A stretch of DNA of 21,810 nucleotides. Source: JAQVWU01 sp964628455 (lineage in GTDB: Bacteria > Bacillota > Clostridia > Oscillospirales > CAG-272). Under the pieces are notes generated by a model. That model was given only the letters and a program-made list of their open reading frames with translations, was not told the origin of the DNA and made no database searches. This document shows, piece by piece, positions 1 to 8,143 of this stretch (its first letter is position 1; the number at the start of each line of letters is the position of its first letter). The stretch covers positions 1 through 21,810 of the forward strand of contig CAZVPD010000050.1 in NCBI GenBank assembly GCA_964628455.1, read 5' to 3'. Both the position numbers and the translations under genes were made by a program.

Positions 1-421
1 TCAGTTCGCGCACAACGGTCGAACTGATATGCTGATATTCCGCTTTGGCGGGCATGATCAGCGTTTCAAAGGCCGGATTGAAACTCCGGTTGATGATGGA
101 CAGCCAGTATTCGTAGTCGAAATCCGTGGCGTTGCGCGCTCCCTTGATGACAGCGTCTATCTTATGTTCCGCCGCGTAGTCCGCCAGCATGCCCTCGCTG
201 AGGCCGGGAATGATTTTTCCGATGCCCTCCTGTCCGTCGAGCGACGCGCAGGCAAGGGTGACCAGCTCGAGACGCACCGGGGCCGGAAACATTTTTCTTT
301 TTTCGGAATTGTCGAAGATGACGACATAAACCTCGTCAAACAGAAGCGCGGTCCGTCTGATCATATCGAGATGGCCGGAGGTCGGCGGGTCGAATGTACC
401 CGGGATCAGGGCGCGCCTCAT
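1..421 (-). CDS. coaD: Phosphopantetheine adenylyltransferase (partial, C-terminus off the left edge)
   Basis: Transfers AMP from ATP to 4'-phosphopantetheine to give dephospho-CoA, the penultimate step of coenzyme A synthesis in the cytoplasm. About 140 codons are visible. The N-terminus carries the nucleotidyltransferase signature GTFDPPTSGH (residues 8-17), with TSGH as the T/HxGH motif. Further on are KGARNATDFDYE, matching the family's RGLR.x.DFEYE block, and ISSTVVREL, matching ISSS.VRE of the C-terminal ATP-binding motif. Family proteins are about 160 residues, so only some 20 residues are missing. The start ATG (421-419) overlaps the rsmD stop by 4 bases and is preceded by AAAGGAG at good spacing, so the pair is translationally coupled. 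rsmD-coaD is a common bacterial gene order. The frame is still open at base 1. Confidence 0.95.
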   Translation of the reverse strand, partial: MRRALIPGTFDPPTSGHLDMIRRTALLFDEVYVVIFDNSEKRKMFPAPVRLELVTLACASLDGQEGIGKIIPGLSEGMLADYAAEHKIDAVIKGARNATDFDYEYWLSIINRSFNPAFETLIMPAKAEYQHISSTVVREL

Positions 422-969
422 GGCGCGGGCTCCTTTGTCAGCAGGCTGATGTATATTCTGCCGTATTTATTGCGGCGGAGCGTTTTTAAGCCGGGTGCCG
501 TGATTTCTTCGTCCGAGCCGCTTTCGGCTACGATCATGGCATGGTCGGCGATCAGGTCCGCTTCGGTCAGCCGTCTCAACACCTCCGGCGCAAGATTTTC
601 GGCGAACGGCGGATCGATGAATATGATCCCGTATTTTTCGCGCCCGGCAGTTCCCTTTATAAACGCGGCCCAGTCGCTGCCCGTGATGATGCACCGGTCG
701 GACATTTTGGTTTTGCGCGCGTTGTTTCTGATGATATTAACGGCGTCGGTGCTGCGGTCGACAAAGGTCGCCTTCTCCGCGCCCCGGCTCAGCGCTTCCA
801 GACCGAGCTGACCGGACCCGGCAAACAGATCGAGTACCTTCCGCCCTTCTATATCAAACTGGATCATGCTGAACACCGCTTCCTTCACGCGTTCGGCGGT
901 CGGGCGGGTCGCTTCGCCCTCAAGTGTTTCAAGGCGCATTCCGCGCGCCGTTCCTGTTATAATACGCAT
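418..969 (-). CDS. rsmD: 16S rRNA (guanine(966)-N(2))-methyltransferase RsmD
   Basis: SAM-dependent enzyme methylating G966 (E. coli numbering) of 16S rRNA in the small subunit. The 183-residue protein has the usual family length. It begins with the typical MRIITGTARGMRL stretch and TRPTAERVKEAVF. The SAM-binding loop DLFAGSG lies at residues 47-53 and the N6-adenine/N2-guanine methylase motif IV, DPPF, at 119-122. It lies 19 bases after uvrC and overlaps coaD by 4 bases (ATGA), suggesting one uvrC-rsmD-coaD transcript. Its own Shine-Dalgarno is weak (GCGGGG about 9 bases upstream). Confidence 0.96.
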   Translation of the reverse strand: MRIITGTARGMRLETLEGEATRPTAERVKEAVFSMIQFDIEGRKVLDLFAGSGQLGLEALSRGAEKATFVDRSTDAVNIIRNNARKTKMSDRCIITGSDWAAFIKGTAGREKYGIIFIDPPFAENLAPEVLRRLTEADLIADHAMIVAESGSDEEITAPGLKTLRRNKYGRIYISLLTKEPAP

Positions 970-988
970 AGTTATACCCCGCTGCCGT

Positions 989-2827
989 CTACTGCGGCTT
1001 TGTTTTTTTGTTTTTTTGCCAGTCCTTAAAATAGGCTGTTACGGCGTCCGCGTTCCATTCGGTGATGCCGCGGACCCGGAGCAGTTCCTCTTTTGACGCC
1101 GACCTGATTTTCGCCATCGTTTTAAAATGAGCCAGCAGTTCCTTTGCTTTTGCGGGACCGATCCCCTTTATGTCTTCGAGGGAATAACGCTTGTAGGAAA
1201 TACTTTTGGCGTCGGTCATCTTCTGCAGCGTGAAGCGGTGCACTTCTTCCTGAAGCTTGTAGATGAAAGTAAAAACAGCCTGCTCCCGCGCGATGCTTAT
1301 GTCCTCTCGGTCGGTCGTCAGAGACCTTGTCTTGTGGTATTCGTCCTTGACCATGCCGAATACCGGAATGTCGGACCCTATATCCAGAAGAAGTTTTCTG
1401 ATCGTCGAAACATGACCTTTTCCGCCGTCGAGCAGAATAAGATCGGGAAGCTGTTCGTTTTTATGTCTCATCCTGCGCTCGACCGCTTCGCGCATGGAGG
1501 CATAGTCGTCCTGACCTTCCACCGTTCTGATGTTGTATGTGCGGTAGCAGCTCCTGCGCAGTTTTCCGTCTTCGGCAACCACCATGCCGGCAACCGTGGC
1601 GTCGCCCCCCATGTTGGATACATCGTATGCCTCAATGCGCATGGGAACCACTTCAAGAGACAGAAGCTGCGCGAGTTTTACGAGCATCCTGTTGTCTTTT
1701 TCCGAATCGGCGAGATATTGGGACGAACGGCTGACCGCGTTTTCATAAACCATGTCGCACAGGGCGCGCAGGTCTCCCCTCTCGGGATGACGGATCTTTG
1801 TCCTTCCCCCGAGTTCATGAATATACGCCGCAAGCGCATTTTCCTCTTCCGCCCGGACCGGGAAACCGAACAGGATCTCCCGCGGCACATACCCGCGCTT
1901 ATTGTAGAGATCTCCGATAAACGCGGTCACGGTCTCGTCGTCGGCAATCTGTTCCGCCGGAAAAATAAAATGCTCGCTGTCGATGACGCTGCCCGAACGG
2001 ACGTAAAACACAGCCAGGCACGAACAGCGTTCCTCCGTATGAAGCGCGAAAACATCATAGTCGGCGTCGGGCGGTCCGACGACTTTCTGTTTTTCCCATA
2101 AAGCGTCGAGTGCGCGTATGCGGTCCCGGCAGAGCGCCGCCGTCTCGAACAAAAGGTTTTCCGAGGCGAATTCCATTTTCTCCTGTAGCGAACGCTTCAC
2201 ATCACCGAACGAACCGCGCAAAAACGAGAGGATGTCCCTGAAGATTTCGCGGTATTCGTCGCCGGTCACATCCCCCGAACAGGGGGCCGCGCACTGACCG
2301 AGCTGGCGGTAGAGACACGGGCGTTCTTTTCCTATATCGCGGGGAAATTCCTTTTTACAGGATGCGACGCCGAAGGTTTTCTGAGCTGTCTTTATGATGG
2401 AATAAGCCGGACCGGTGCCCGAATACGGGCCGAAATAACGCGCGCTGTCATTCTGTCTCGAACGTACGACGTACATGCGCGGATATTCCTCGTTGAGCGT
2501 CACTTTGATGTACGGATAGCTTTTGGCATCCTTCAGCTTTATATTGAATTTCGGCTGGTGCAGTTTTATAAGACGGTTTTCAAGCGCCAGCGCTTCGATT
2601 TCGCTGTCGGTGATCATATAGTCAAAGTCATACACCGCTTCAATCATCTTCTGCGTTTTTAAACCGTGCCTGCCGCTGTCCTGAAAATACTGCGTGACGC
2701 GCTGCCGGAGCACTTTGGACTTTCCCACATAGATAATGACGCCGCTTTTGTTTTTCATGATATAAACGCCCGGAGAAAGCGGCAGCCGTCCGGATTTTTC
2801 GAGCAGCGGAATGTTTTTGTCGGTCAT
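989..2827 (-). CDS. uvrC: Excinuclease ABC subunit UvrC
   Basis: Dual-incision nuclease of nucleotide excision repair, acting with UvrA and UvrB on damaged DNA. The protein has 612 residues, normal for the family. Domains in order are: the GIY-YIG nuclease (about 15-95, with GVYIMKNKSG, YVGKS, the arginine of LRQRV and the glutamate of ALALENRLIK); a UVR motif that contacts UvrB (about 205-240); the UvrC RNase-H-like endonuclease (about 380-540); and a C-terminal tandem helix-hairpin-helix (IKGIGPAKAKELL and LLRVRGITEWNAD). In the RNase-H-like domain the expected catalytic set is visible: the Asp of YDVSN, the Asp of LLDGGKGH and the His of EEVHRF. The start gives the canonical N-terminus but has no strong Shine-Dalgarno. 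Upstream lie TCCGGTAT repeats and a nested palindrome. No clear promoter was found, so transcription may come from the HPr gene side. Confidence 0.97.
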   Translation of the reverse strand: MTDKNIPLLEKSGRLPLSPGVYIMKNKSGVIIYVGKSKVLRQRVTQYFQDSGRHGLKTQKMIEAVYDFDYMITDSEIEALALENRLIKLHQPKFNIKLKDAKSYPYIKVTLNEEYPRMYVVRSRQNDSARYFGPYSGTGPAYSIIKTAQKTFGVASCKKEFPRDIGKERPCLYRQLGQCAAPCSGDVTGDEYREIFRDILSFLRGSFGDVKRSLQEKMEFASENLLFETAALCRDRIRALDALWEKQKVVGPPDADYDVFALHTEERCSCLAVFYVRSGSVIDSEHFIFPAEQIADDETVTAFIGDLYNKRGYVPREILFGFPVRAEEENALAAYIHELGGRTKIRHPERGDLRALCDMVYENAVSRSSQYLADSEKDNRMLVKLAQLLSLEVVPMRIEAYDVSNMGGDATVAGMVVAEDGKLRRSCYRTYNIRTVEGQDDYASMREAVERRMRHKNEQLPDLILLDGGKGHVSTIRKLLLDIGSDIPVFGMVKDEYHKTRSLTTDREDISIAREQAVFTFIYKLQEEVHRFTLQKMTDAKSISYKRYSLEDIKGIGPAKAKELLAHFKTMAKIRSASKEELLRVRGITEWNADAVTAYFKDWQKNKKTKPQ

Positions 2828-2844
2828 GTTTATTACCGTAGTGA

Positions 2845-2881
2845 TCCGGTATCATCCGTTTTATCGGGTATTGTCCGGTAT
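2845..2881 (-). repeat. Three TCCGGTAT-type direct repeats just upstream of uvrC
   Basis: TCCGGTAT occurs at 2845-2852 and 2874-2881, with a one-base variant TCGGGTAT at 2864-2871. An inverted copy, ATACCGGA, lies at 2977-2984. The cluster sits 18-160 bases upstream of the uvrC start. It could be a regulator binding array or part of a folded leader; no known regulon box was recognised (it is not a Gram-positive LexA/DinR site). Confidence 0.5.
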
Positions 2882-2984
2882 TTTGAACAGCAAACAGGGC
2901 GATATAAAAGGCAGGGCACAATTTTTTTTGCCCGGCTTTTATCCGCCCTGTCATTTTATATTGTAAAAACGGAAAAATACCGGA
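2874..2984. repeat. Nested palindromic element between the HPr gene and uvrC
   Basis: A perfect 11-base inverted repeat (TCCGGTATTTT at 2874-2884, AAAATACCGGA at 2974-2984) encloses a second, long imperfect hairpin at 2894-2951. The inner hairpin has outer arms ACAGGGCG/CGCCCTGT (8 bp), a middle ATAAAAG/CTTTTAT (7 bp) and an inner GGGC/GCCC, closed over a T8-rich loop (plus-strand reading). On the minus strand it could serve as a terminator after the HPr gene, because CTTTTAT and TGTTTGCTG follow stems. It could equally be a small palindromic repeat element or a structured uvrC leader. Confidence 0.6.
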
Positions 2985-3029
2985 AATCTTCAGGCGGTCT
3001 TTTCCGTAAACGAATATTCCGGACCGGCT

Positions 3030-3293
3030 TTACTCCGAAAAACCTGTATCTATCAGAGATACGAGTCCCTCAAGCGCGTCCGTTTCATCGGGCCCGTCCG
3101 CTATCAGAGTAATGGTCATTCCCTTTATTATTCCGAGCGACAGTACTCCGAGCAGACTTTTAGCGTTGACGCGGCGGTCTTCTTTCTCAACCCAGATCGA
3201 GCTCTTATATGAATTCGCCTTCTGAATGAAAAAAGTCGCGGGTCTGGCATGAAGCCCTACATTGTTTTGAATGGTTACATCCTTCGAAATCAT
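3030..3293 (-). CDS. ptsH: HPr family phosphocarrier protein
   Basis: Small cytoplasmic phosphocarrier of the PTS and carbon-catabolite control. The 87 residues match the family length. The active-site block GLHARPA places the phosphorylated histidine at residue 15, and NAKSLLGVLSLGI places a serine at residue 46, the site used by HPr kinase in Gram-positives. Both sites are intact, so unlike Crh it retains the PEP-dependent histidine. The gene is monocistronic here: no ptsI (enzyme I) is adjacent. It has its own promoter about 100 bases upstream, and the leader carries a TCCGGA-tttt-TCCGGA hairpin at 3340-3355. AGGAGCGATCGGTCG before the ATG provides the ribosome site. Whether it serves sugar transport or only regulation cannot be told from the window. 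Confidence 0.93.
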   Translation of the reverse strand: MISKDVTIQNNVGLHARPATFFIQKANSYKSSIWVEKEDRRVNAKSLLGVLSLGIIKGMTITLIADGPDETDALEGLVSLIDTGFSE

Positions 3294-3393
3294 CGACCGA
3301 TCGCTCCTATCAGTAATTTATAAAGATACCAGGCAGTTCTCCGGATTTTTCCGGAATGCAAACAATATGCTTTGAAGTCCTGTACGTATATTA

Positions 3394-3448
3394 ATTATAT
3401 CAAATTAATCTTATAAAATCAAGTGTTTTTTGGTTTTTTTATTTTTTT
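3394..3448 (-). promoter_or_regulatory. Sigma-A promoter with A-tract UP element for the HPr gene
   Basis: On the minus strand, TTGATT (3422-3417), a 17-base spacer and a perfect TATAAT (3399-3394) form a near-consensus promoter. Directly upstream are three A-tracts of 6, 7 and 7 (3426-3448), as in UP elements or curved DNA. The transcript would have a leader of about 95 nt. Confidence 0.8.
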
Positions 3449-3485
3449 ATCTGCAGCTGCGCCGTTTTGTGTGTTTCTATGAATT

Positions 3486-4001
3486 TCAACCGTTTGCGGG
3501 GGTGATATCGGTCAATGTGACGGTTACGATGATGTTTTTGCTTTCGACATACAGGATCTTTCCCGGCGCCAGGAACTGCGTGCCTCCGAGCATGAATCCG
3601 TCGTCCTTGATCTTTCCTCTGGCCTTTATTTCGCCTCTTACATCATAACTGTTTTCATTGAACGTCTTTACCAGAATGCCCTCGTCGTTTTCCACAAAGG
3701 CTTCTGCAAACGACGGCTTCTTGGAAATCAGTTCGCCGACCGGCATTTTATTGACTTCCCAGTAGAACATATCCCCGAGAACCAGCGCATCCGCTGAGGT
3801 TTCCTTGATATCCTGGATCAGAAAAGACAGGATGACCGTATCTTCCTCTGACTTTACCCCGATTCTTTCGGCAAGATTATAGCGCAGGGCGATGCCTGTC
3901 ACTACGGCAGCCAGCGCCAGCAGGATCAGCAGATCGACGGCGTTGAAACGGCGTTTCTTTTTATCGGCGGAATATGCCGTGTCTTCATGAAATTCAGCCA
4001 T
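3486..4001 (-). CDS. DUF4330 family membrane-anchored protein (second of a tandem pair)
   Basis: The 171-residue protein has a charged N-terminus (KKKRRFN), one membrane segment at about residues 23-43 (AVDLLILLALAAVVTGIAL) and a beta-rich extracytoplasmic remainder. This layout and the R-F-N-x-x-D start of the helix match DUF4330 proteins of Clostridia and cyanobacteria, whose biochemical function is not established. The start overlaps the upstream DUF4330 gene by 8 bases. GGAGGTGGG lies inside that gene's end, so translation is coupled. The neighbours (O-antigen-ligase-like protein and MurJ) suggest an envelope polysaccharide role, which is inference. No terminator is evident after the stop. 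Confidence 0.78.
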   Translation of the reverse strand: MAEFHEDTAYSADKKKRRFNAVDLLILLALAAVVTGIALRYNLAERIGVKSEEDTVILSFLIQDIKETSADALVLGDMFYWEVNKMPVGELISKKPSFAEAFVENDEGILVKTFNENSYDVRGEIKARGKIKDDGFMLGGTQFLAPGKILYVESKNIIVTVTLTDITPANG

Positions 4002-4500
4002 TTGCTCCCACCTCCGTCAGCTGCGTGCAGTAGCCTTCGTTTATAAAATCCGGCGTGCGCAGGGCGACTTTTTTGCCCACGGCTATTTTATATCCGCCGA
4101 GGCTGTAGTCGGCGCCGTCGGCGGACGCTTCCGAGCGTATCGTCACGGTGATGTTGATGTGCTCCGGATAATCCGAAAAAACAAGTTCGCCCGTTGCGCG
4201 GTTCACGCCGGTATAGCGGGCCGGCATATATTCGACATCGACAACCTCCCCGAGCGAATATTGGGTAACGGTGTCCGTGGCATGGTCCGATATGTTTATA
4301 AAATCGCGGAACTCCTCACGAACGTTCCGGATTTCCACTTTGAACTCCACCGTTACCTTCCTGCTCCCTTCGAAAAGATCGACATCGGAAGAAAGGAAAA
4401 TATATGCAAGCAGCGCGGCTGCCGCCAGTATGATCACAAGAACGATTATATCGATAAAATTAAGCCGGAGTCGCGTCTTTTCGGCGCCTGTCTTTCTCAT
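3994..4500 (-). CDS. DUF4330 family membrane-anchored protein (first of a tandem pair)
   Basis: The 168-residue protein has a basic start (KTRLRLNFIDI), a membrane helix at about 15-37 and an extracytoplasmic domain of about 130 residues that is rich in beta strands. It shares the architecture of its downstream neighbour but little identity by eye, so the pair is an old duplication. GAGGAAG lies 6 bases before the ATG. The gene starts 18 bases after the ligase-like gene stop, in the same operon. The name DUF4330 is recognised from layout and the transmembrane start motif; a profile search would settle it. Confidence 0.72.
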   Translation of the reverse strand: MRKTGAEKTRLRLNFIDIIVLVIILAAAALLAYIFLSSDVDLFEGSRKVTVEFKVEIRNVREEFRDFINISDHATDTVTQYSLGEVVDVEYMPARYTGVNRATGELVFSDYPEHINITVTIRSEASADGADYSLGGYKIAVGKKVALRTPDFINEGYCTQLTEVGANG

Positions 4501-4518
4501 CTGTTCTTCCTCACTTTT

Positions 4519-6510
4519 TTACTGTAAATCATGTTGTCCCGGGTCATCGCATTCGCCTGCCGGGGCAGCTTCGCAGGTCCCGCAGGATTCATCGTATCCG
4601 CCGTCCGTATAAACGGCTGCCGCGCTGCGCTTCACCGCGACCGTCAGCCCGAGTACCAGCCAGAATATAAGATAGATCCTGTAATTATACCAGATATAAT
4701 CGGTCATCCCCTGCGCCAGAATAGCCGTGATCCCCGAAAAACCGGCCGCGCAGTACAGCCTTGATTTCTCCGATTCTTTTCCGCTCATCTTATTTCCGGA
4801 AAAAAACGAAAAGCTGTGCTGTGTCAGAATAAAAATAACGGCCAAAAAGGCAAGAAGCCCGAAGACGCCGAGTTCGATCATCACCTGAAGATAAAGATTG
4901 TGGCTGTGAGGCGCGCTTTCTATCCCGGCCAGCGTATAGGAAGGATAGACAAGCGTAAACGCCCCTCTGCCCGTTCCGATCCCCCCCCAGAAGAAATCGC
5001 GTATCATGTCAACCGAACCGTTCCATATGTTGACGCGGTATGCGGTCGAGGAATCGGCCAGGTTGCCTATCGAGGTGAACCGCCTGACTATTTTTTCGGG
5101 CAGTACAAACGGAAGCAGCGGAACCGAGAACAAGCCGAAAAGCATGAAGATCATGGTCCTGCGGCTGTAGATCAGAAAGAAAACCAGCATGCCCGCCATA
5201 AAACCCAGCCAGGCGCCGCGGGACAGCGTAAAAACAAGGCAGGCGGTCCCCAGCCCGCAGACGGCAAACATACCCGCTCCCGCAAGCCAGCCGCGGCGCG
5301 TGAGCAGCACCGCCACCGCGAAAGGGATCGTAATGATCAGGTATTCCGCAAGTACATTGGGATTTTCGAAGGTGGAGACGACCCGGCCGCCTATTCCGGT
5401 AAACATGTCCTGGTCCTGCCATTTCGTGCTGGCGTTGCCGAGAAAGTTCTGATATACGCCGTAAAACGAAACGACGGCGGAAGAGAAGATAAACGCGGCT
5501 ACGCAGCGGCGCACCCATGGAGCGGTCCGTATCAGATTTACGACAAGAAAATAACTTGTCATAAAGCAGCTGTATATCAGCGCGTTTTCGATCGATGCGG
5601 AGACAGAGACCGAAAATATACCGCCCATGAAGGTCAGCAGAAGGAATACCGCCACCGCTCCGTCCAGCAGTTCGAAACGGAAGTTTCGTTTCCCGCGGAT
5701 ATATTTCAAGAAATAGCACAGTGTCACGAAAAGCACAAGCAGCGCCGTCAGGATGGAAGGTCTGGGCAGCACCGCCATAAATGGGGCGGAGAAGATGATC
5801 AGCAGCACCCCCGATTCGGGGATGACAAGAATGGCATAAAGCACGATGCTGCCCGCCAGAACTGCGAGGATCAGACCGGGAGACGCCATATAGGTGGAAA
5901 GCCCGAGTACCATTCCGGCAATAAACGCGGTACTCGGCCTGCTTTGCACGGCGGGTATGTTTTCGATGCTTTCGCGCCGGACTCCCGTTATTCCGAAGAG
6001 CAGGCCCCCCAGTATACGGCTTTTGCAGACGACGGCCGAAAGGGGCGTCGCCGACAGGACCAGAGGGACCGAGAGCGCGGCACACAGAAGGGCTGCAGCC
6101 AGGTCCGCAGACGGCGCGCTGCCGTTCATATAATACTTTATGCCGTATATTCCGGCCGAATAAAGGCCGAAAGACAGTAAAAACGTTCCGTAATAGCGCA
6201 GGGAACAGCCGAAGAAGCCGCGCAGTTTGGCGGAAGCCCAGCCGAGCAGCCGGCTGTTGTCGAAACTTTTAATAAAAAAGCGCTTAACCGAACGGATAAT
6301 GCGGCCGTCTCCCGAAAGCTTTTCGGCTGCGGCAGCCGCAAGGCTGTCACCTGCCGCAGCGCTGCAGCGGTCATAGGACGTCAGCATTCTGCCCGTAACA
6401 CCGGACGACGCGAAGCCGAAGATGACGTCGGTCAGGCGGGTCAGCGCGGAGACAATGAAGCTGCCCTTTATAAAGCCGGCAAGCTGCGCGCGTTTTTTTT
6501 CGTGGGCCAT
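4519..6510 (-). CDS. O-antigen ligase/polymerase (Wzy_C) family integral membrane protein
   Basis: The 663-residue polytopic membrane protein has about 12 or more hydrophobic segments and an N-terminal cytoplasmic part of about 100 residues. Family landmarks are TLSRGAW at 428-434 and the large periplasmic-side loop followed by HSHNLYLQ at 535-542, with the histidines conserved in Wzy_C. Such proteins polymerise or transfer lipid-linked glycans at the outer face of the membrane. In a Gram-positive context the product would be a cell-wall or secreted polysaccharide; this is inference. The gene sits between murJ and two DUF4330 genes. A G8 run encodes W508-G510. The Shine-Dalgarno AAAGGA is about 13 bases from the ATG, longer than ideal, so expression may depend on upstream translation. 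Confidence 0.88.
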   Translation of the reverse strand: MAHEKKRAQLAGFIKGSFIVSALTRLTDVIFGFASSGVTGRMLTSYDRCSAAAGDSLAAAAAEKLSGDGRIIRSVKRFFIKSFDNSRLLGWASAKLRGFFGCSLRYYGTFLLSFGLYSAGIYGIKYYMNGSAPSADLAAALLCAALSVPLVLSATPLSAVVCKSRILGGLLFGITGVRRESIENIPAVQSRPSTAFIAGMVLGLSTYMASPGLILAVLAGSIVLYAILVIPESGVLLIIFSAPFMAVLPRPSILTALLVLFVTLCYFLKYIRGKRNFRFELLDGAVAVFLLLTFMGGIFSVSVSASIENALIYSCFMTSYFLVVNLIRTAPWVRRCVAAFIFSSAVVSFYGVYQNFLGNASTKWQDQDMFTGIGGRVVSTFENPNVLAEYLIITIPFAVAVLLTRRGWLAGAGMFAVCGLGTACLVFTLSRGAWLGFMAGMLVFFLIYSRRTMIFMLFGLFSVPLLPFVLPEKIVRRFTSIGNLADSSTAYRVNIWNGSVDMIRDFFWGGIGTGRGAFTLVYPSYTLAGIESAPHSHNLYLQVMIELGVFGLLAFLAVIFILTQHSFSFFSGNKMSGKESEKSRLYCAAGFSGITAILAQGMTDYIWYNYRIYLIFWLVLGLTVAVKRSAAAVYTDGGYDESCGTCEAAPAGECDDPGQHDLQ

Positions 6511-6568
6511 AATTTGCGGGAATCCTTTCTCAGGCGAATTTATTCCATGATAAGCACGATGATTTTTT

Positions 6569-8143
6569 TCATCCGGATGTCCCGGAAGTGAACCTGACGC
6601 CGGTCAGCTTGACTCCGGCAAAATATACGGTGATCCCGGCTGCGGCGACCGCGAATGCGCTTGAAATATTTTTTAAAACACCGGCTGTATACGGGTCGTT
6701 TCCGATAAGCTTATAGAGGATCGTCATAGCCGCGCCCGAAAGCAGCGATACCGCGGCCAGTTTCAGCAGCATGATCACGGTCGCCCTGTCGAACACGCCG
6801 GTGCGGCGGATCAGAAAAACAGCGAGAACCGCAGCCGCCGCCGTCTGACCGGCCGCACATCCGAGTCCGACCGCGCCGACGCGCAGCGATTCGATCCGTA
6901 TAAACAGGGCGGAAGCCGATATGTTTACAGCCACTCCGCAAAGTGCGGCTGTCATGGGGATATACACCATGCTTTTCGAATAAAAAACGCGGCTGACAAT
7001 TTCGGCGAATGCAAACGCGGGCATTCCGAAAGCCAGACAGCGGAGGGTGAGAACCGTTTCCCGCGCGGCCTGAGGTCCGAATTCTCCGCGCAGATAAAGC
7101 AGGGCGACACCTTCTCCGGCAAGTATGTATAAAGCCATGGTAAACGGTATGATAACTGCGGCGGAGGAAGTGATCCCGCCCCGCACCACACGCGTCCATT
7201 GGGCGCCGTCTTCAATTCCGAGTCTGGAAAGAAGGGGAAAGGCGTAATTGCATATGCTGTAGGTCAGTATTCCCGCGATGATCGCATACACGTAATTGGC
7301 ATAATCGAAGACGGCCACCGCGCCGCCGATATGGATAAACGAAGCGAAATACAAACCCGACAGGATACCGGCGGGAGCCAGCCAGGAACCGACCATGATC
7401 GGAGGGGCTGTTTTCACCGCTCTTTTTAAGGCGGAAACGGCATGTTGACCGGATGTTCCGGACTTTTTGCGGACAAAACGGAAACCGGATGTGGAAAGCG
7501 GGACTGCGAGCGTCAGAAGCTGAATAAACCAGGAGATAATGTATGCGGCCGCCAGCCCGTATATGCCGTTTTCTCCGAACAGACGGTTAAAGAACAGCAG
7601 ATAGACGATGACTCCGGCATTGGAAACGGCGCTGACCGCGGCAGGAAGAAAAAATCTTCCCTTTGACTGCATCACGCCTACAAGCGTAAACGCGCTCCCC
7701 GTAAACAGGATCATGGGGAACATGATGCGAAGCAGCTGCGCCGCCAGCTTTCGTGTGGCGCCGTCAAGGCCCGGCGCCATAAAAGCGGTGACGGAGTCCG
7801 CGAAAAGGATGCCGATTACAGCCAGCGATGCCGTTGCCAGCAGCACCAGGTTCAGAAAAATCCGCGCAAACTCATCGGCGTCCCCGTCTTCCCGCCCGAA
7901 GCTGTTGTATACAGGTATAAAACAGCCGAGGATCGCCGCACCTAACGCAATATCAAAAAGCGTCAGAGGTATATGCGACGCTACGGAAAACGCCTGGACT
8001 TCCGTACCGGTGCCGTAGCGGGAGGCGATCAGCATTCCGCGCAGCATGCCGAGTGCTTTTGCCATCACCGTTGCGGCCATCATAAAGGCCACGGTGGCTG
8101 CCGGCCGGACAGCCGGTGTCTTTTTTATCGCCGGACCGTTCAT
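6569..8143 (-). CDS. murJ: Lipid II flippase MurJ (MviN/MOP superfamily)
   Basis: The 524-residue polytopic protein has about 14 hydrophobic segments, as in the family. It moves lipid-linked peptidoglycan precursor across the membrane. The N-terminus contains the MviN-type stretch LGMLRGMLIASRYG, with the conserved arginines, then AFSVASHIPLTLFD and GCFIPVY. The ATG at 8143-8141 was chosen because it overlaps the trmD stop by 4 bases (ATGA). A longer reading to 8197 would only add an extension translated inside trmD. No good Shine-Dalgarno precedes it, so translational coupling to trmD is likely. A related lipid-linked-oligosaccharide flippase is the alternative, given the ligase-like gene directly downstream. 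Confidence 0.88.
   Translation of the reverse strand: MNGPAIKKTPAVRPAATVAFMMAATVMAKALGMLRGMLIASRYGTGTEVQAFSVASHIPLTLFDIALGAAILGCFIPVYNSFGREDGDADEFARIFLNLVLLATASLAVIGILFADSVTAFMAPGLDGATRKLAAQLLRIMFPMILFTGSAFTLVGVMQSKGRFFLPAAVSAVSNAGVIVYLLFFNRLFGENGIYGLAAAYIISWFIQLLTLAVPLSTSGFRFVRKKSGTSGQHAVSALKRAVKTAPPIMVGSWLAPAGILSGLYFASFIHIGGAVAVFDYANYVYAIIAGILTYSICNYAFPLLSRLGIEDGAQWTRVVRGGITSSAAVIIPFTMALYILAGEGVALLYLRGEFGPQAARETVLTLRCLAFGMPAFAFAEIVSRVFYSKSMVYIPMTAALCGVAVNISASALFIRIESLRVGAVGLGCAAGQTAAAAVLAVFLIRRTGVFDRATVIMLLKLAAVSLLSGAAMTILYKLIGNDPYTAGVLKNISSAFAVAAAGITVYFAGVKLTGVRFTSGTSG

Noticed and set aside
4816..6180. 454-codon plus-strand open frame opposite the ligase-like membrane gene
   Set aside because: Composition dominated by Arg, Gln, Lys, Asp and His, the usual complement of hydrophobic codons; no ribosome site or domain.
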